From an uncultured Desulfobacteraceae bacterium (GTDB taxonomy: Bacteria > Desulfobacterota > Desulfobacteria > Desulfobacterales > Desulfatirhabdiaceae), in NCBI GenBank assembly GCA_903953895.1, contig CAJBLH010000033.1:1-62689 (forward strand): 62,689 bases of DNA, written 5' to 3'. The stretch's first letter is position 1. Each line of letters starts with the position of its first letter. Both the position numbers and the translations under genes were made by a program. Below are positions 34,653 to 42,748 of this stretch, in pieces. A model generated the notes under the pieces. It was not told where the DNA came from. It searched no databases and saw nothing but the letters and a program-made list of their open reading frames with translations.

Positions 34653-36095
34653 TTGAGCAGAATACTGATTATTGACGATGACGACCAGTTGCGGAAAAGT
34701 TTTCACAAGCTGCTGCTTCAGGAAGGCTACAGCATCGACAGCGCGGCCTCGGGTGAGGCCGGAATTACGATGATCCGGCAGATCCCGCCGGATCTGGTCA
34801 TTTTGGACATGCGGCTTCCGGGAATGAATGGATTTGAAACCTTCAAGGTAATTCATGATCTCGAGCCAAAACTGCCTGTAATCATCATGACAGCCTACGG
34901 AACCACTGAAACCGCCATCGAAGCCACCAAGATGGGTGCTTTTGATTATATTCTGAAGCCCTTTGACATACCGGATATGCTCACCGTCATCGGCCAGGCC
35001 ATCGAAGCCGGACGTTTCATGCGCTCTCCCGTTGACATGAACGGTGCGCCGGACAGCGCTAACCGGGAGGCTATTATCGGCCGGAGCATTCCGATGCAGG
35101 AAGTATACAAAGCCATTGGACGCGTTGCTCCGACAGAGGCCACAGTCTTGGTGCGGGGAGAATCCGGAACCGGCAAAGAACTTGTGGCGCGAGCAATTTA
35201 TCAGCACAGCCTGCGGGCAAACAAACCGTTCCTGGTGATCAACTGCGTGGCCATCCCCGAGAGCCTGCTTGAAAGCGAACTGTTCGGATATGAAAAAGGG
35301 GCTTTCACAGGAGCCAATCATCGCAGGGTCGGCAAACTGGAGCAGGCAAGCGGCGGAACCGTTTTTCTGGATGAAATCGGCGATATGCCGTTCAGCCTTC
35401 AAGCCAAAATGTTGCGCCTGCTGCAGGAAAGAAGTATAGAACGGCTCGGGGGGCGCGAAACCATTCCGGTCGATGTCCGCATCATTGCCGCCACCAATCG
35501 GAATCTTGAAGCTGCCATAGAAGCCGGTCGGTTTCGAGAAGACCTCTATTACCGGCTGAAAGTCGTTACGATATGGCTTCCGCCGCTCAAAGAACGCTCC
35601 GGCGATATCCCCCTGCTATCCGAATATTTTCTGTCACGATTTTTCAAAGAACTGGGCATGGACTGTCCGGGTGTTACACCGGAGGCGGAACTGCTTCTAT
35701 CCAATCATCCCTGGCCTGGAAATGTCAGGGAACTGGCCAACACCATCCAGAAATCCGTGATATTCAACCGGGGGTCCCCGCTCAGCGCCGATGACATTTC
35801 AAACGCCATCAGCGTGAAATCTCCGACAACCGAAGACAGCGGTGAGAAACACGATCTGATGCTAAGGCGCATCCTTCACCACGCTTTGATGACCCACTCC
35901 GGTGATAATGTTTTTGATACTGTCATGGATCAGGTTGCCGGCATTTTCATCAGTGAAGCACTGAACCTCAGCGGCGGTAATCGTTCCCGCGCCGCCAAGC
36001 TTTTAGGGCTTTCAAGACCCACATTACATTCAAAAATCGAAAAATACGGGTTGAAATTCGAGACCTCCGTCAAAGAGGAAACCAGAGAATCTTAG
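34653..36095 (+). CDS. Sigma54-dependent NtrC-family response regulator
   Basis: A 480-residue regulator. The receiver has D8-D10 and phospho-acceptor D52 (LVILDMRLPGMNG). The AAA+ domain has Walker A GESGTGKE, the intact sigma54-contact motif GAFTGA (residues 216-221) and Walker B GGTVFLDEIGD. The C-terminal Fis helix-turn-helix is NRSRAAKLLGLSRPTLHSKI. The start is TTG 34653, forced because the receiver begins there, and GAGGAA lies about 7 nt upstream. It is the partner of the kinase just upstream and probably activates a sigma54 promoter elsewhere; none is obvious nearby. Confidence 0.93.
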   Translation: MSRILIIDDDDQLRKSFHKLLLQEGYSIDSAASGEAGITMIRQIPPDLVILDMRLPGMNGFETFKVIHDLEPKLPVIIMTAYGTTETAIEATKMGAFDYILKPFDIPDMLTVIGQAIEAGRFMRSPVDMNGAPDSANREAIIGRSIPMQEVYKAIGRVAPTEATVLVRGESGTGKELVARAIYQHSLRANKPFLVINCVAIPESLLESELFGYEKGAFTGANHRRVGKLEQASGGTVFLDEIGDMPFSLQAKMLRLLQERSIERLGGRETIPVDVRIIAATNRNLEAAIEAGRFREDLYYRLKVVTIWLPPLKERSGDIPLLSEYFLSRFFKELGMDCPGVTPEAELLLSNHPWPGNVRELANTIQKSVIFNRGSPLSADDISNAISVKSPTTEDSGEKHDLMLRRILHHALMTHSGDNVFDTVMDQVAGIFISEALNLSGGNRSRAAKLLGLSRPTLHSKIEKYGLKFETSVKEETRES

Positions 36096-36150
36096 CTATT
36101 CGGTTTGACGGATTCCGCTGATTAGGCGCCCTGAACGCTGTGCAGAACGC

Positions 36151-36255
36151 TATAGACATTCAGAAAAATAATTTCGCAGCGTTATCTGTCGGAGATATAC
36201 TACAGTATTATCTCCGACCTGCTGCCTTGCGAACTGAATTTTCTGAATGTCTATA
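36151..36255. repeat. Dispersed palindromic repeat, copy 3 (best preserved)
   Basis: A 105-bp element with perfect 17-bp terminal inverted repeats, TATAGACATTCAGAAAA (36151-36167) and its complement (36239-36255). An inner stem is TCGGAGATA/TATCTCCGA around a short loop. The core shares GCGTTATC-GTCGG and CTGCTGCCTTGCGAA with copies 1 and 2. It lies between the NtrC-type regulator and the DUF1573 gene. No clear target duplication is seen beyond a possible TA. Confidence 0.8.
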
Positions 36256-36282
36256 CTCCGGGGCGCTTTCATTCAAACCGCC

Positions 36283-36311
36283 TTGACATTCTTCGAAATG
36301 GAGAATAAATT
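36283..36311 (+). promoter_or_regulatory. Promoter of the DUF1573 selenoprotein gene
   Basis: TTGACA (36283-36288) and TAAATT (36306-36311) are separated by exactly 17 bp, with the predicted start near 36318 and the coding start 63 nt further. An alternative -10, TACTAT, lies near 36328. Confidence 0.55.
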
Positions 36312-36380
36312 GAGACCGTTTCATTTTTACTATTGATACACCAGATATCGACTCATTCTGATTTACAGGAGAATTAACGC

Positions 36381-37106
36381 ATGAAATTAATTGATTATGT
36401 TAAATTGTTTTTAGTGATATGTCTTGTGGCCTTTCCCATTGCATCCGGCGCTGAAGAAAAGGCCGAAGAGCCCCTATCGTATGCAGTGCCGGAAACACAG
36501 TTTACCTTTCAATCGGTTGTAGAAGGAACCGAGATTGTACACGATTTTGTCATTCAGAACAAAGGGGCAGATATTTTATCCATTCTCAACGTCAAAACCG
36601 GCTGAGGATGCACGGCCGTCTCCTATACGAGACAGATCCCCGTCGGCGGCGAGGGAAAGATTACCATTAAAGTGAATACCAACGGATATGGCGGAACATT
36701 ACTGAAAAAAAGCATCATGGTAGAGACCAGCGCACCCAAACAGCCCAATGTGTCTATTGAAATTGCCGGCAATGTCGAAAAATTCGCCAGCATCACGCCA
36801 AGCAAACTGATTCTTCGCGGTAACGCCGGCGAACCTGTCACCGGGTCCGTCACGATCACTCAAGATGCCAAGTATCCATTCAAAGTTCTTGAAACCACAT
36901 CCAAAAATGGCACCGACATTCAGGCCAAAACTGAAGAAAAACAGGAAAACAACGCCACAACATATATTGTCTCGGTCGAGAATCTGAAAAAAGATCCCGG
37001 ACGCTATTATGACGTCATCACACTGAAAACCGACAGCCCGATCAAGCCGGAACTTCAAGTCAGCGTTTATGGACAGATCCTTGAAGCTGTCAAGAAAACG
37101 CAGTAG
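36381..37106 (+). CDS. DUF1573 family periplasmic protein with in-frame UGA (putative selenoprotein)
   Basis: A frame of 242 codons is interrupted only by TGA at 36603-36605 (codon 75). Before it are a signal peptide (about 1-24) and the DUF1573 start (FTFQSVVEGTEIVHDFVIQNKG...). Right after it the same frame continues GCTAVSYTRQIPVGGEGKI, the exact DUF1573 sequel. The family motif is V-x-x-x-CGCT, so UGA stands at the first Cys. A hairpin, GTCTC (36618-36622) and GAGAC (36629-36633) with a six-base loop, begins 12 nt past the UGA; GGAT (36606-36609) can also pair with ATCC (36636-36639). Position fits a bacterial SECIS. The frame runs on through 36671 to the stop at 37106. A Cys-to-stop mutation or read error is the alternative. 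ATG 36381 follows AGGAGA. Confidence 0.75.
36606..36639 (+). promoter_or_regulatory. Candidate bacterial SECIS hairpin
   Basis: Immediately after the in-frame UGA. The upper stem GTCTC/GAGAC has loop CTATAC (36623-36628), 17 nt after the UGA, inside the usual 16-37 nt window. The lower stem is GGAT/ATCC, and an unequal internal loop lies between. The loop does not start with the G seen in many SECIS elements, so support is moderate. Confidence 0.4.
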
Positions 37107-37115
37107 CCGGCAATC

Positions 37116-37733
37116 ATGAAACACATCCGGGTGGTCGCCTTTGACTGCGACGGGGTTATGTTCGATACCGAGGCCGTCAACAAAGCGTATTACAATCAGA
37201 TTCTCCAGCATGTAAACAAACCCGATCTGACGTCTGATCAGTTTGCCTTTGTTCACATGCATACAGTAGATGTGGCGATTTCCTACCTGTTCCCGGATAA
37301 GTCCGAAGCTGCTGAAGCAAATGCCTACCGCAAGCAGATGCCTTATCTGCCGTTTCTGGAAAAAATGGAAATCGAACCATACCTTAAACCCCTGCTTCAC
37401 AGACTGCGGCCCACCTACCCGACGGCGATTGCAACCAACCGAACCAATACCATCCAAACGGTACTGGAGGCTCACGGTCTGGTAGATCTTTTTGATCTGG
37501 TGGTCAGTGCCCGGGATGTCGATCGGCCCAAACCTCACCCAGACCCTTTGAACAAAATTTTGCGACATTTTGGCATTGAACCGGATCAACTGCTTTATAT
37601 CGGCGATTCCGAGCTGGATCAGATGGCTGCGGAAGCAGCCGGCGCCATTCTGGTCGCATACAAAAGCCCTTCTCTGCGGTCCGACTTTCACATTACCAGC
37701 CTTAAAGAGCTGGAACATCTCCTGGAACTGTAG
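37116..37733 (+). CDS. HAD-superfamily hydrolase, phosphoglycolate phosphatase-like
   Basis: A 205-residue HAD phosphatase. Motif I is VAFDCDGVMFD with nucleophile D10 and acid D12; motif II is the Thr in AIATNRTN; motif III is the Lys in RPKPHPDP; motif IV is GDSELD. The helical cap lies between motifs I and II, as in the PGP/beta-phosphoglucomutase group. The substrate is unknown. It starts 9 nt after the DUF1573 gene and is followed 10 nt later by thiN, so the three are probably co-transcribed. Confidence 0.85.
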   Translation: MKHIRVVAFDCDGVMFDTEAVNKAYYNQILQHVNKPDLTSDQFAFVHMHTVDVAISYLFPDKSEAAEANAYRKQMPYLPFLEKMEIEPYLKPLLHRLRPTYPTAIATNRTNTIQTVLEAHGLVDLFDLVVSARDVDRPKPHPDPLNKILRHFGIEPDQLLYIGDSELDQMAAEAAGAILVAYKSPSLRSDFHITSLKELEHLLEL

Positions 37734-37743
37734 GAAAGGTTTC

Positions 37744-38394
37744 ATGCGTGCCGTCATTATTGCCAACGGACTGATCGGCGCCTTTCCCCCCGTCATTTTT
37801 CCCGATGATACCATCATCGCCGTCGATGGCGGCCTGCGCCACTGCCTGTCGCTGAAAATCATCCCCCATACCCTCATCGGGGATATGGATTCACTGTTTC
37901 CGGAAGAAATCGATACCGTCATCCGGTCCGGGATCTCGATTTCCCGTTATCCGGCGCGCAAAGACCATACCGATTTGGAACTGGCGCTGCATGCTGCTGT
38001 AAATATGGGGGCCGACGATATCGTATTGCTGGGCGCGCTGGGAGGCAGGTGGGATATGACCATCGCCAATGTCATGCTTCTGGCATCTCCGGAACTGGCC
38101 GGGCGCCGGGTGAGTATTCTGGACGGTGAACAGGAACTTTCACTGGTTCATGCCGGAGAAATGCGGCGGTTTGAAGGCAAATCCGGAGATATCCTTTCCT
38201 TGATTCCTTTGGGAATGAATGCAGAAAATATCCACACCACTGGTTTGGAATATCCGCTGAACGGTGAAAAACTTCATTTCAGCGCAACCAGAGGGATCAG
38301 CAATGTGTTCTGCGGCCAAACGGCTACCGTGTTCCTGGCGGAAGGGCTTTTGCTCTGCGTAATCCAACACCTGACCGAAACATCCGGAACATAG
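37744..38394 (+). CDS. thiN: Thiamine pyrophosphokinase
   Basis: A 216-residue enzyme converting thiamine to TPP. The N-terminal domain has IAVDGGLRHCL, the catalytic LIGDMDSL and KDHTDLELAL, then LLGALGGRWDMTIAN. The C-terminal beta domain ends TRGISNVF. ATG 37744 follows AGGAAAGG; the longer in-frame start at 37570 overlaps the HAD gene by 164 nt and is rejected. It is away from the thi operon and has no TPP aptamer, so it is not under the same control. A salvage kinase beside a ThiE pathway is slightly redundant, because ThiE makes thiamine phosphate. Confidence 0.92.
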   Translation: MRAVIIANGLIGAFPPVIFPDDTIIAVDGGLRHCLSLKIIPHTLIGDMDSLFPEEIDTVIRSGISISRYPARKDHTDLELALHAAVNMGADDIVLLGALGGRWDMTIANVMLLASPELAGRRVSILDGEQELSLVHAGEMRRFEGKSGDILSLIPLGMNAENIHTTGLEYPLNGEKLHFSATRGISNVFCGQTATVFLAEGLLLCVIQHLTETSGT

Positions 38395-38425
38395 CCTCAT
38401 CCCCCTGGTTTGAGTAAATTGCCGT

Positions 38426-39355
38426 TCATATCAATCCTGAAAGTTTGAGCCAGAGCGAAAATGTCAGTGCCGAAAGCAGGGTGCTAACCGAAACCGTGGC
38501 TGCGGCAAAATCCATATCGCCGTCAATCTCGTGCGCCATGACCACGGCGATAGTTGCTGTTGGCGTAGCGAGCAGAACTAACCCCGGTACATAGTCCTGA
38601 GGCGAGAGACCCAACAGCCGGAAGCCGATAAACCCCAGTCCCGGCAGAACGATCAGCTTCACCAGGCTGACCGACAGTACCGATATGATACGAAACCGAA
38701 CCAACTCAAACGACAATGACGCCCCGATAATCAGCAATGCCATGGGAAGCGCCAGCCCACCGATAATTTCTATCGTCTGATCCACGACTTTGGGTATGGG
38801 CGCCCCCAAAACGGATACGCCGATTCCAGCCATGGAAGCCAGAATCACTGGATTTCCCAGCATGTTGACAATGATGGCGCTCATCTTTCCTTTGATCGCA
38901 TCATTTTCGGAGTAATACTGCAGGATGAATATGGCTAACACATTCTGAAGTATCATGACAAATCCGGCAATGATGCCAGCACGGGCCAACCCTTCGTTTC
39001 CCAGTGCATAAAATGCAATCGCCAGCGCGATGTATCCAATATTCCCATGAAAAGCACTTTGTACCATCGTTCCTCGCTGTCCTGTCCGCTCTACACGGAT
39101 AAAACCGACGGCAAACCATGCTATCAGAAATACGATCAGAACAGCCGACAGCGAAATCGCCACAACATAGATATCGAACTGAGAGCTCAGATTGGTTCCC
39201 GCAATCGATCGAAAGATCATGGCCGGAATCGCCAAGTAGAAAACCAATCGATTGCCTGGCCCTAAAAAGGACTGCGGCATAAACCCCCGCTGGTGAAAAA
39301 TCCAGCCCAGCATGATGACAATAAAAATGGGAAGTATCTTGGAGAGGATTGTCAT
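38426..39355 (-). CDS. AEC family transporter (auxin efflux carrier-like)
   Basis: A 309-residue membrane protein with about ten TM segments arranged in two groups of five around a polar centre. Typical elements are the N-terminal ILPIFIVIMLGW, and NVLAIFILQYY and LGNPVILASMAGI in the middle. Members move organic anions such as malate or malonate; the substrate is unknown here. It is convergent with thiN and divergent from cysK. Confidence 0.85.
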   Translation of the reverse strand: MTILSKILPIFIVIMLGWIFHQRGFMPQSFLGPGNRLVFYLAIPAMIFRSIAGTNLSSQFDIYVVAISLSAVLIVFLIAWFAVGFIRVERTGQRGTMVQSAFHGNIGYIALAIAFYALGNEGLARAGIIAGFVMILQNVLAIFILQYYSENDAIKGKMSAIIVNMLGNPVILASMAGIGVSVLGAPIPKVVDQTIEIIGGLALPMALLIIGASLSFELVRFRIISVLSVSLVKLIVLPGLGFIGFRLLGLSPQDYVPGLVLLATPTATIAVVMAHEIDGDMDFAAATVSVSTLLSALTFSLWLKLSGLI

Positions 39356-39488
39356 GACAGTTTTACAACGAAAGGCTGATTGTCGTGTTCAGTATAAATT
39401 GACTTTTTTACGGGTTGATCATAAAAATACTACAACATAAAAAACGCTGATTATCAACATTACTTAGCCTATCATATCGGAGCAGTCC

Positions 39489-40412
39489 ATGAGAATATTT
39501 GATCGTTTGGATCGAACCATCGGGTTGACCCCCCTTGTCCGTCTCAATCGCATCTGCAACGGGATGCCTGCAGAAATTATCGCGAAACTGGAATTCTTCA
39601 ACCCCCTGAGCAGCGTCAAAGACAGAATTGCTGCAAGTATGATTGACGCTGCCGAAGAATCGGGGCTGATTCAGGCGGATACGCGAATCGTAGAGCCGAC
39701 CAGCGGCAATACCGGGATTGCCCTGGCCTTTATCTGTGCGGCCAAAGGTTACCGCCTTTCTCTGACCATGCCGGAAACCATGAGCATTGAACGCAGAAAG
39801 CTTCTGAAGCATCTGGGCGCGGAGCTGATCCTGACACCGGGCGCCAGCGGCATGAAAGGCGCCATTGATGCTGCTCTGAACATTGTTGCCTCAGACAGTC
39901 ATGCCTATATGCCCAACCAGTTTGAGAACCCGGCCAATCCCCAGGCCCATCGGGAGACAACGGGGCCTGAAATCTGGAACGATACGGATGGACAGGTCGA
40001 TATTCTGGTGGCCGGTGTAGGTACCGGTGGAACACTCACCGGAATTTCCCAATTCATCAAACCCCGAAATCCGCTTTTCCGTGTCATTGCCGTTGAACCA
40101 GCCGCTTCTCCGGTATTGTCGGGGGGAAAGCCGGGGCCGCACAAAATTCAAGGGATCGGGGCCGGATTCGTACCCGGTGTCCTGGACCGCTCGCTCATCG
40201 ATGAGATCATTCCGGTAACCAATGACCAGGCATTCGAGACAGCCCGGGACCTGGCACGGCGCGAAGGAATCCTTTGCGGCATTTCTTCCGGCGCGGCTGT
40301 CTGGGCAGCCATGGAAGCGGCCAAACGAAACGAGTCTAAAGGCAAACGCATCGTCGTCATTCTTGCCAGCACCGGTGAACGATATATCAGCACGGAATTG
40401 TTTCAGCCGTGA
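39489..40412 (+). CDS. cysK: Cysteine synthase A (O-acetylserine sulfhydrylase)
   Basis: A 307-residue PLP enzyme making cysteine from O-acetylserine and sulfide. The PLP lysine is K44 in [11 protein letters not shown]; the substrate loop is [11 protein letters not shown]; the phosphate loop is [11 protein letters not shown]. The PFYNPxSS-type start is seen as [17 protein letters not shown] precedes ATG 39489. It has its own upstream gap (133 bp) after the divergent AEC gene and no cysE next to it. Confidence 0.94.
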   Translation: MRIFDRLDRTIGLTPLVRLNRICNGMPAEIIAKLEFFNPLSSVKDRIAASMIDAAEESGLIQADTRIVEPTSGNTGIALAFICAAKGYRLSLTMPETMSIERRKLLKHLGAELILTPGASGMKGAIDAALNIVASDSHAYMPNQFENPANPQAHRETTGPEIWNDTDGQVDILVAGVGTGGTLTGISQFIKPRNPLFRVIAVEPAASPVLSGGKPGPHKIQGIGAGFVPGVLDRSLIDEIIPVTNDQAFETARDLARREGILCGISSGAAVWAAMEAAKRNESKGKRIVVILASTGERYISTELFQP

Positions 40413-40443
40413 TGGCTTGCGATCCGTTTTAACGGGAGGGTTT

Positions 40444-41496
40444 ATGGGTACAAATCATGCTGTTTTTCTAGAAGTTATCGAATGGTTAGAGGAATCCGGC
40501 AAGGGACTGGTCCACCGCATTCCGGAAAGCGGTTCCGGAGAAATCAAGTTCGGCGCGCAGTTGACGGTTCGGGAAAGTCAGGCTGCGGTATTTTTCTATC
40601 AGGGCAAGGCCGTTGCTGTCTTTGGCCCGGGCCGTCATACCCTGAAAACACTGAATATCCCGATCCTGACCAAACTCCTCAGCACACCGTGGGCCATGAC
40701 CAGCCCCCTTCGGGCCGAGGTGTATTTCGTCAATTTAAAAACCTTTACCAATCTTAAATGGGGGACGCGCGACCCCGTGGCTTTCAGGGATTCACAGCTT
40801 GGACTCATCCGGCTGCGGGCCTTCGGGGTGTTTACCCTGCAAGTTGTCAGCCCCGACATTTTCATCAATTCCCTGGTCGGTACCCAGGGAATTGTCGATA
40901 CGGAAGAAATTGAAGCCTATCTCAATCAGGTAATTGTTTCCCGTTTAAACGATTATCTGGGGGAAACCCTGGATACCCTGCTGAATCTTCCTGCCCGATA
41001 TGATGAAATGTCCGAAGCGCTGTCGGAACGACTGAAAAACGATTTTTCCCGATTCGGTCTGTCGCTCGGTCAGCTTTTCATCAACGCCATCACTCCCCCG
41101 CAGGAAGTCCAGCAGGCCATTGACGACAGAAGCCGGATGGAAGTGATCCAGGATATGAATAAACTGATGCAGATGAAGACCGCCATGGCCATTGAAAAAG
41201 CCGCAGAAAACGAAAGTGCGGTCGGTGCGGGCATGGGCGCCGGACTCGGGATCATGATGCCCGGAATCATGGCGCCGTATATCGCAGGGGGGATGCCCCC
41301 GCAGCAAAGTGCGCCGCAGCAGACCGGCACAGCCTGTCCGAAATGTCGGCAGGTCGTATCCACGGACGCCAGATTCTGTTCGCAATGCGGCCATCCGCTG
41401 CATGCTCCGATCGTCTGTATTCAATGCGGAAAGCCGCTGTCTTCCCAAGACCGATTCTGCCCTGCATGCGGGCATTCCAGCATCGTAAAAAACTAA
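40444..41496 (+). CDS. SPFH-domain protein with C-terminal double zinc ribbon (YdjI/virion-core-like)
   Basis: A 350-residue protein. The SPFH-type fold spans about 1-240 (AVFFYQGKAVAVFGPGRHTL, then RLRAFGVFTLQVV). A Gly/Met/Pro-rich spacer (AGMGAGLGIMMPGIMAP) leads to two zinc ribbons: CPKC...CSQCG and CIQC...CPACG. ATG 40444 follows GGGAGG by 4-6 nt; the longer in-frame start overlaps cysK and is rejected. Bacterial homologues share an operon with other zinc-ribbon proteins; membrane or stress functions are suggested but unproven. It is the first gene of a three-gene unit. Confidence 0.8.
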   Translation: MGTNHAVFLEVIEWLEESGKGLVHRIPESGSGEIKFGAQLTVRESQAAVFFYQGKAVAVFGPGRHTLKTLNIPILTKLLSTPWAMTSPLRAEVYFVNLKTFTNLKWGTRDPVAFRDSQLGLIRLRAFGVFTLQVVSPDIFINSLVGTQGIVDTEEIEAYLNQVIVSRLNDYLGETLDTLLNLPARYDEMSEALSERLKNDFSRFGLSLGQLFINAITPPQEVQQAIDDRSRMEVIQDMNKLMQMKTAMAIEKAAENESAVGAGMGAGLGIMMPGIMAPYIAGGMPPQQSAPQQTGTACPKCRQVVSTDARFCSQCGHPLHAPIVCIQCGKPLSSQDRFCPACGHSSIVKN

Positions 41497-41508
41497 CCGG
41501 AGCCGCCC

Positions 41509-42732
41509 ATCAAAATTCTTATCGATCACCAATGCCCGCAGTGCGGCGCTCCGGCCGAGCTGGAAGAAACCGACAGAATCTTTACCTGCACATACTGCCG
41601 GGTTAAATCCTGCCTGCTTCCCAAAGGGGTGTTTCGGTATATGCTTGCGCATACACCACATCCCGGAAAAAAGCTTGTTTTTTTTCCATACTGGCGATAT
41701 CGGGGGATACGGTTCAACTGCATCGAAAACGAGATCGAACACCAGTTTGTCGATGTCACCCATCAGGCCATCGATTCCCCTTTTTTTCCAGCTTCCATGG
41801 GGTTACGGGCCCAGGCCATGCGGTTATCGTTTGTTTCGCCTCAACCCACCGGACGGTTTCTGGCGCCGGCATTGTCTGTCCAGGATGTTCTCAAACGCCA
41901 GGAGCAGCGTTTCAAATCAGAGATGGTCGGCCGGAATGCCTATCACCAATCTCATGTCGGCGAAGTTCTCAGTTTGATTTATTCCCCATTTTATGTTGGC
42001 ACGCAGGTGGTCGATGCCGTTTTAAACCGTCCGGTTTCAGACACGCTGCCCGAATCTTTTCTCGATACAGTGGCTGTGTTGGACCCATCAGCGCGGCAAA
42101 TGCGGTTTCTCTCCGCCATATGCCCTGCCTGCGGCTGGAATTTATCCGGAGAGCGCAACGCCATCGTACTTACCTGCACCAACTGCAATTCGGCCTGGCA
42201 GCCGGCAGGAGGCAGCCTGAAACAGGTGCCCAATGGATTTCTTGTGGATGAAGATGCTGATCTGTTCCTCCCGTTCTGGCGAATTGCGGCCGATATTTCC
42301 GGAATTCCTTTATCTTCTTACGCAGACCTGGTTCATCTGGCCAATTTGCCCCGGGTGGTGCAGAAAGGATGGGACCAGGTGCCGTTTTATTTCTGGTCTC
42401 TGGCATTCAGGCTGAGCCCGAAAGTTTTTTTGTCGCTGTCCATTCGCATGAACCTGACACAGCCTCAGGAGAAACCAGTGCCTGGAAATCCGCGAGGAAC
42501 ACTTTACCCGGCCACTCTCTCGGTTACCGAAGCCGTCGATACCCTGAAAACCAGCCTGGCAGGCATGATGAAACCGACGGATACCGGATTTCCCAAACTG
42601 CCGCAGATTCATATCAAACCGCTTCGATTTGCGCTGGTATATATTCCCTTTCGCAGTGGGCATCACGAATGGCTTCAACCGAAATTCAGCATGGCCATCA
42701 ACAAAAACACGCTGTCTCTGACAGACCACTGA
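41509..42732 (+). CDS. Zinc-ribbon protein of unknown function with likely ATC start
   Basis: The frame is open from the previous stop (TAA 41494-41496) and encodes a zinc ribbon, CPQCGAPAE...CTYC, before any ATG. GGAG (41499-41502) lies 6 nt before ATC 41509 (then KILIDHQ...), so ATC, or ATT at 41515, is the best start. GTG 41629 or ATG 41641 would drop the first Cys pair. The 407-residue product has a second zinc ribbon near residue 205 (CPACGWNL...CTNC) and no TM segments. No family is recognised beyond the zinc ribbons. It lies between the SPFH and KaiC/XRE/cupin genes, and the product probably works with the SPFH protein. The start is inferred, not proven. Confidence 0.6.
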   Translation: MKILIDHQCPQCGAPAELEETDRIFTCTYCRVKSCLLPKGVFRYMLAHTPHPGKKLVFFPYWRYRGIRFNCIENEIEHQFVDVTHQAIDSPFFPASMGLRAQAMRLSFVSPQPTGRFLAPALSVQDVLKRQEQRFKSEMVGRNAYHQSHVGEVLSLIYSPFYVGTQVVDAVLNRPVSDTLPESFLDTVAVLDPSARQMRFLSAICPACGWNLSGERNAIVLTCTNCNSAWQPAGGSLKQVPNGFLVDEDADLFLPFWRIAADISGIPLSSYADLVHLANLPRVVQKGWDQVPFYFWSLAFRLSPKVFLSLSIRMNLTQPQEKPVPGNPRGTLYPATLSVTEAVDTLKTSLAGMMKPTDTGFPKLPQIHIKPLRFALVYIPFRSGHHEWLQPKFSMAINKNTLSLTDH

Positions 42733-42748
42733 CTAAACGAGGTAACAT

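Noticed and set aside
36699-37922. Long minus-strand open frame of 407 codons across the DUF1573 and HAD genes
   Set aside because: It lies opposite two plus-strand genes with clear family motifs, has no recognisable domain and no ribosome site.
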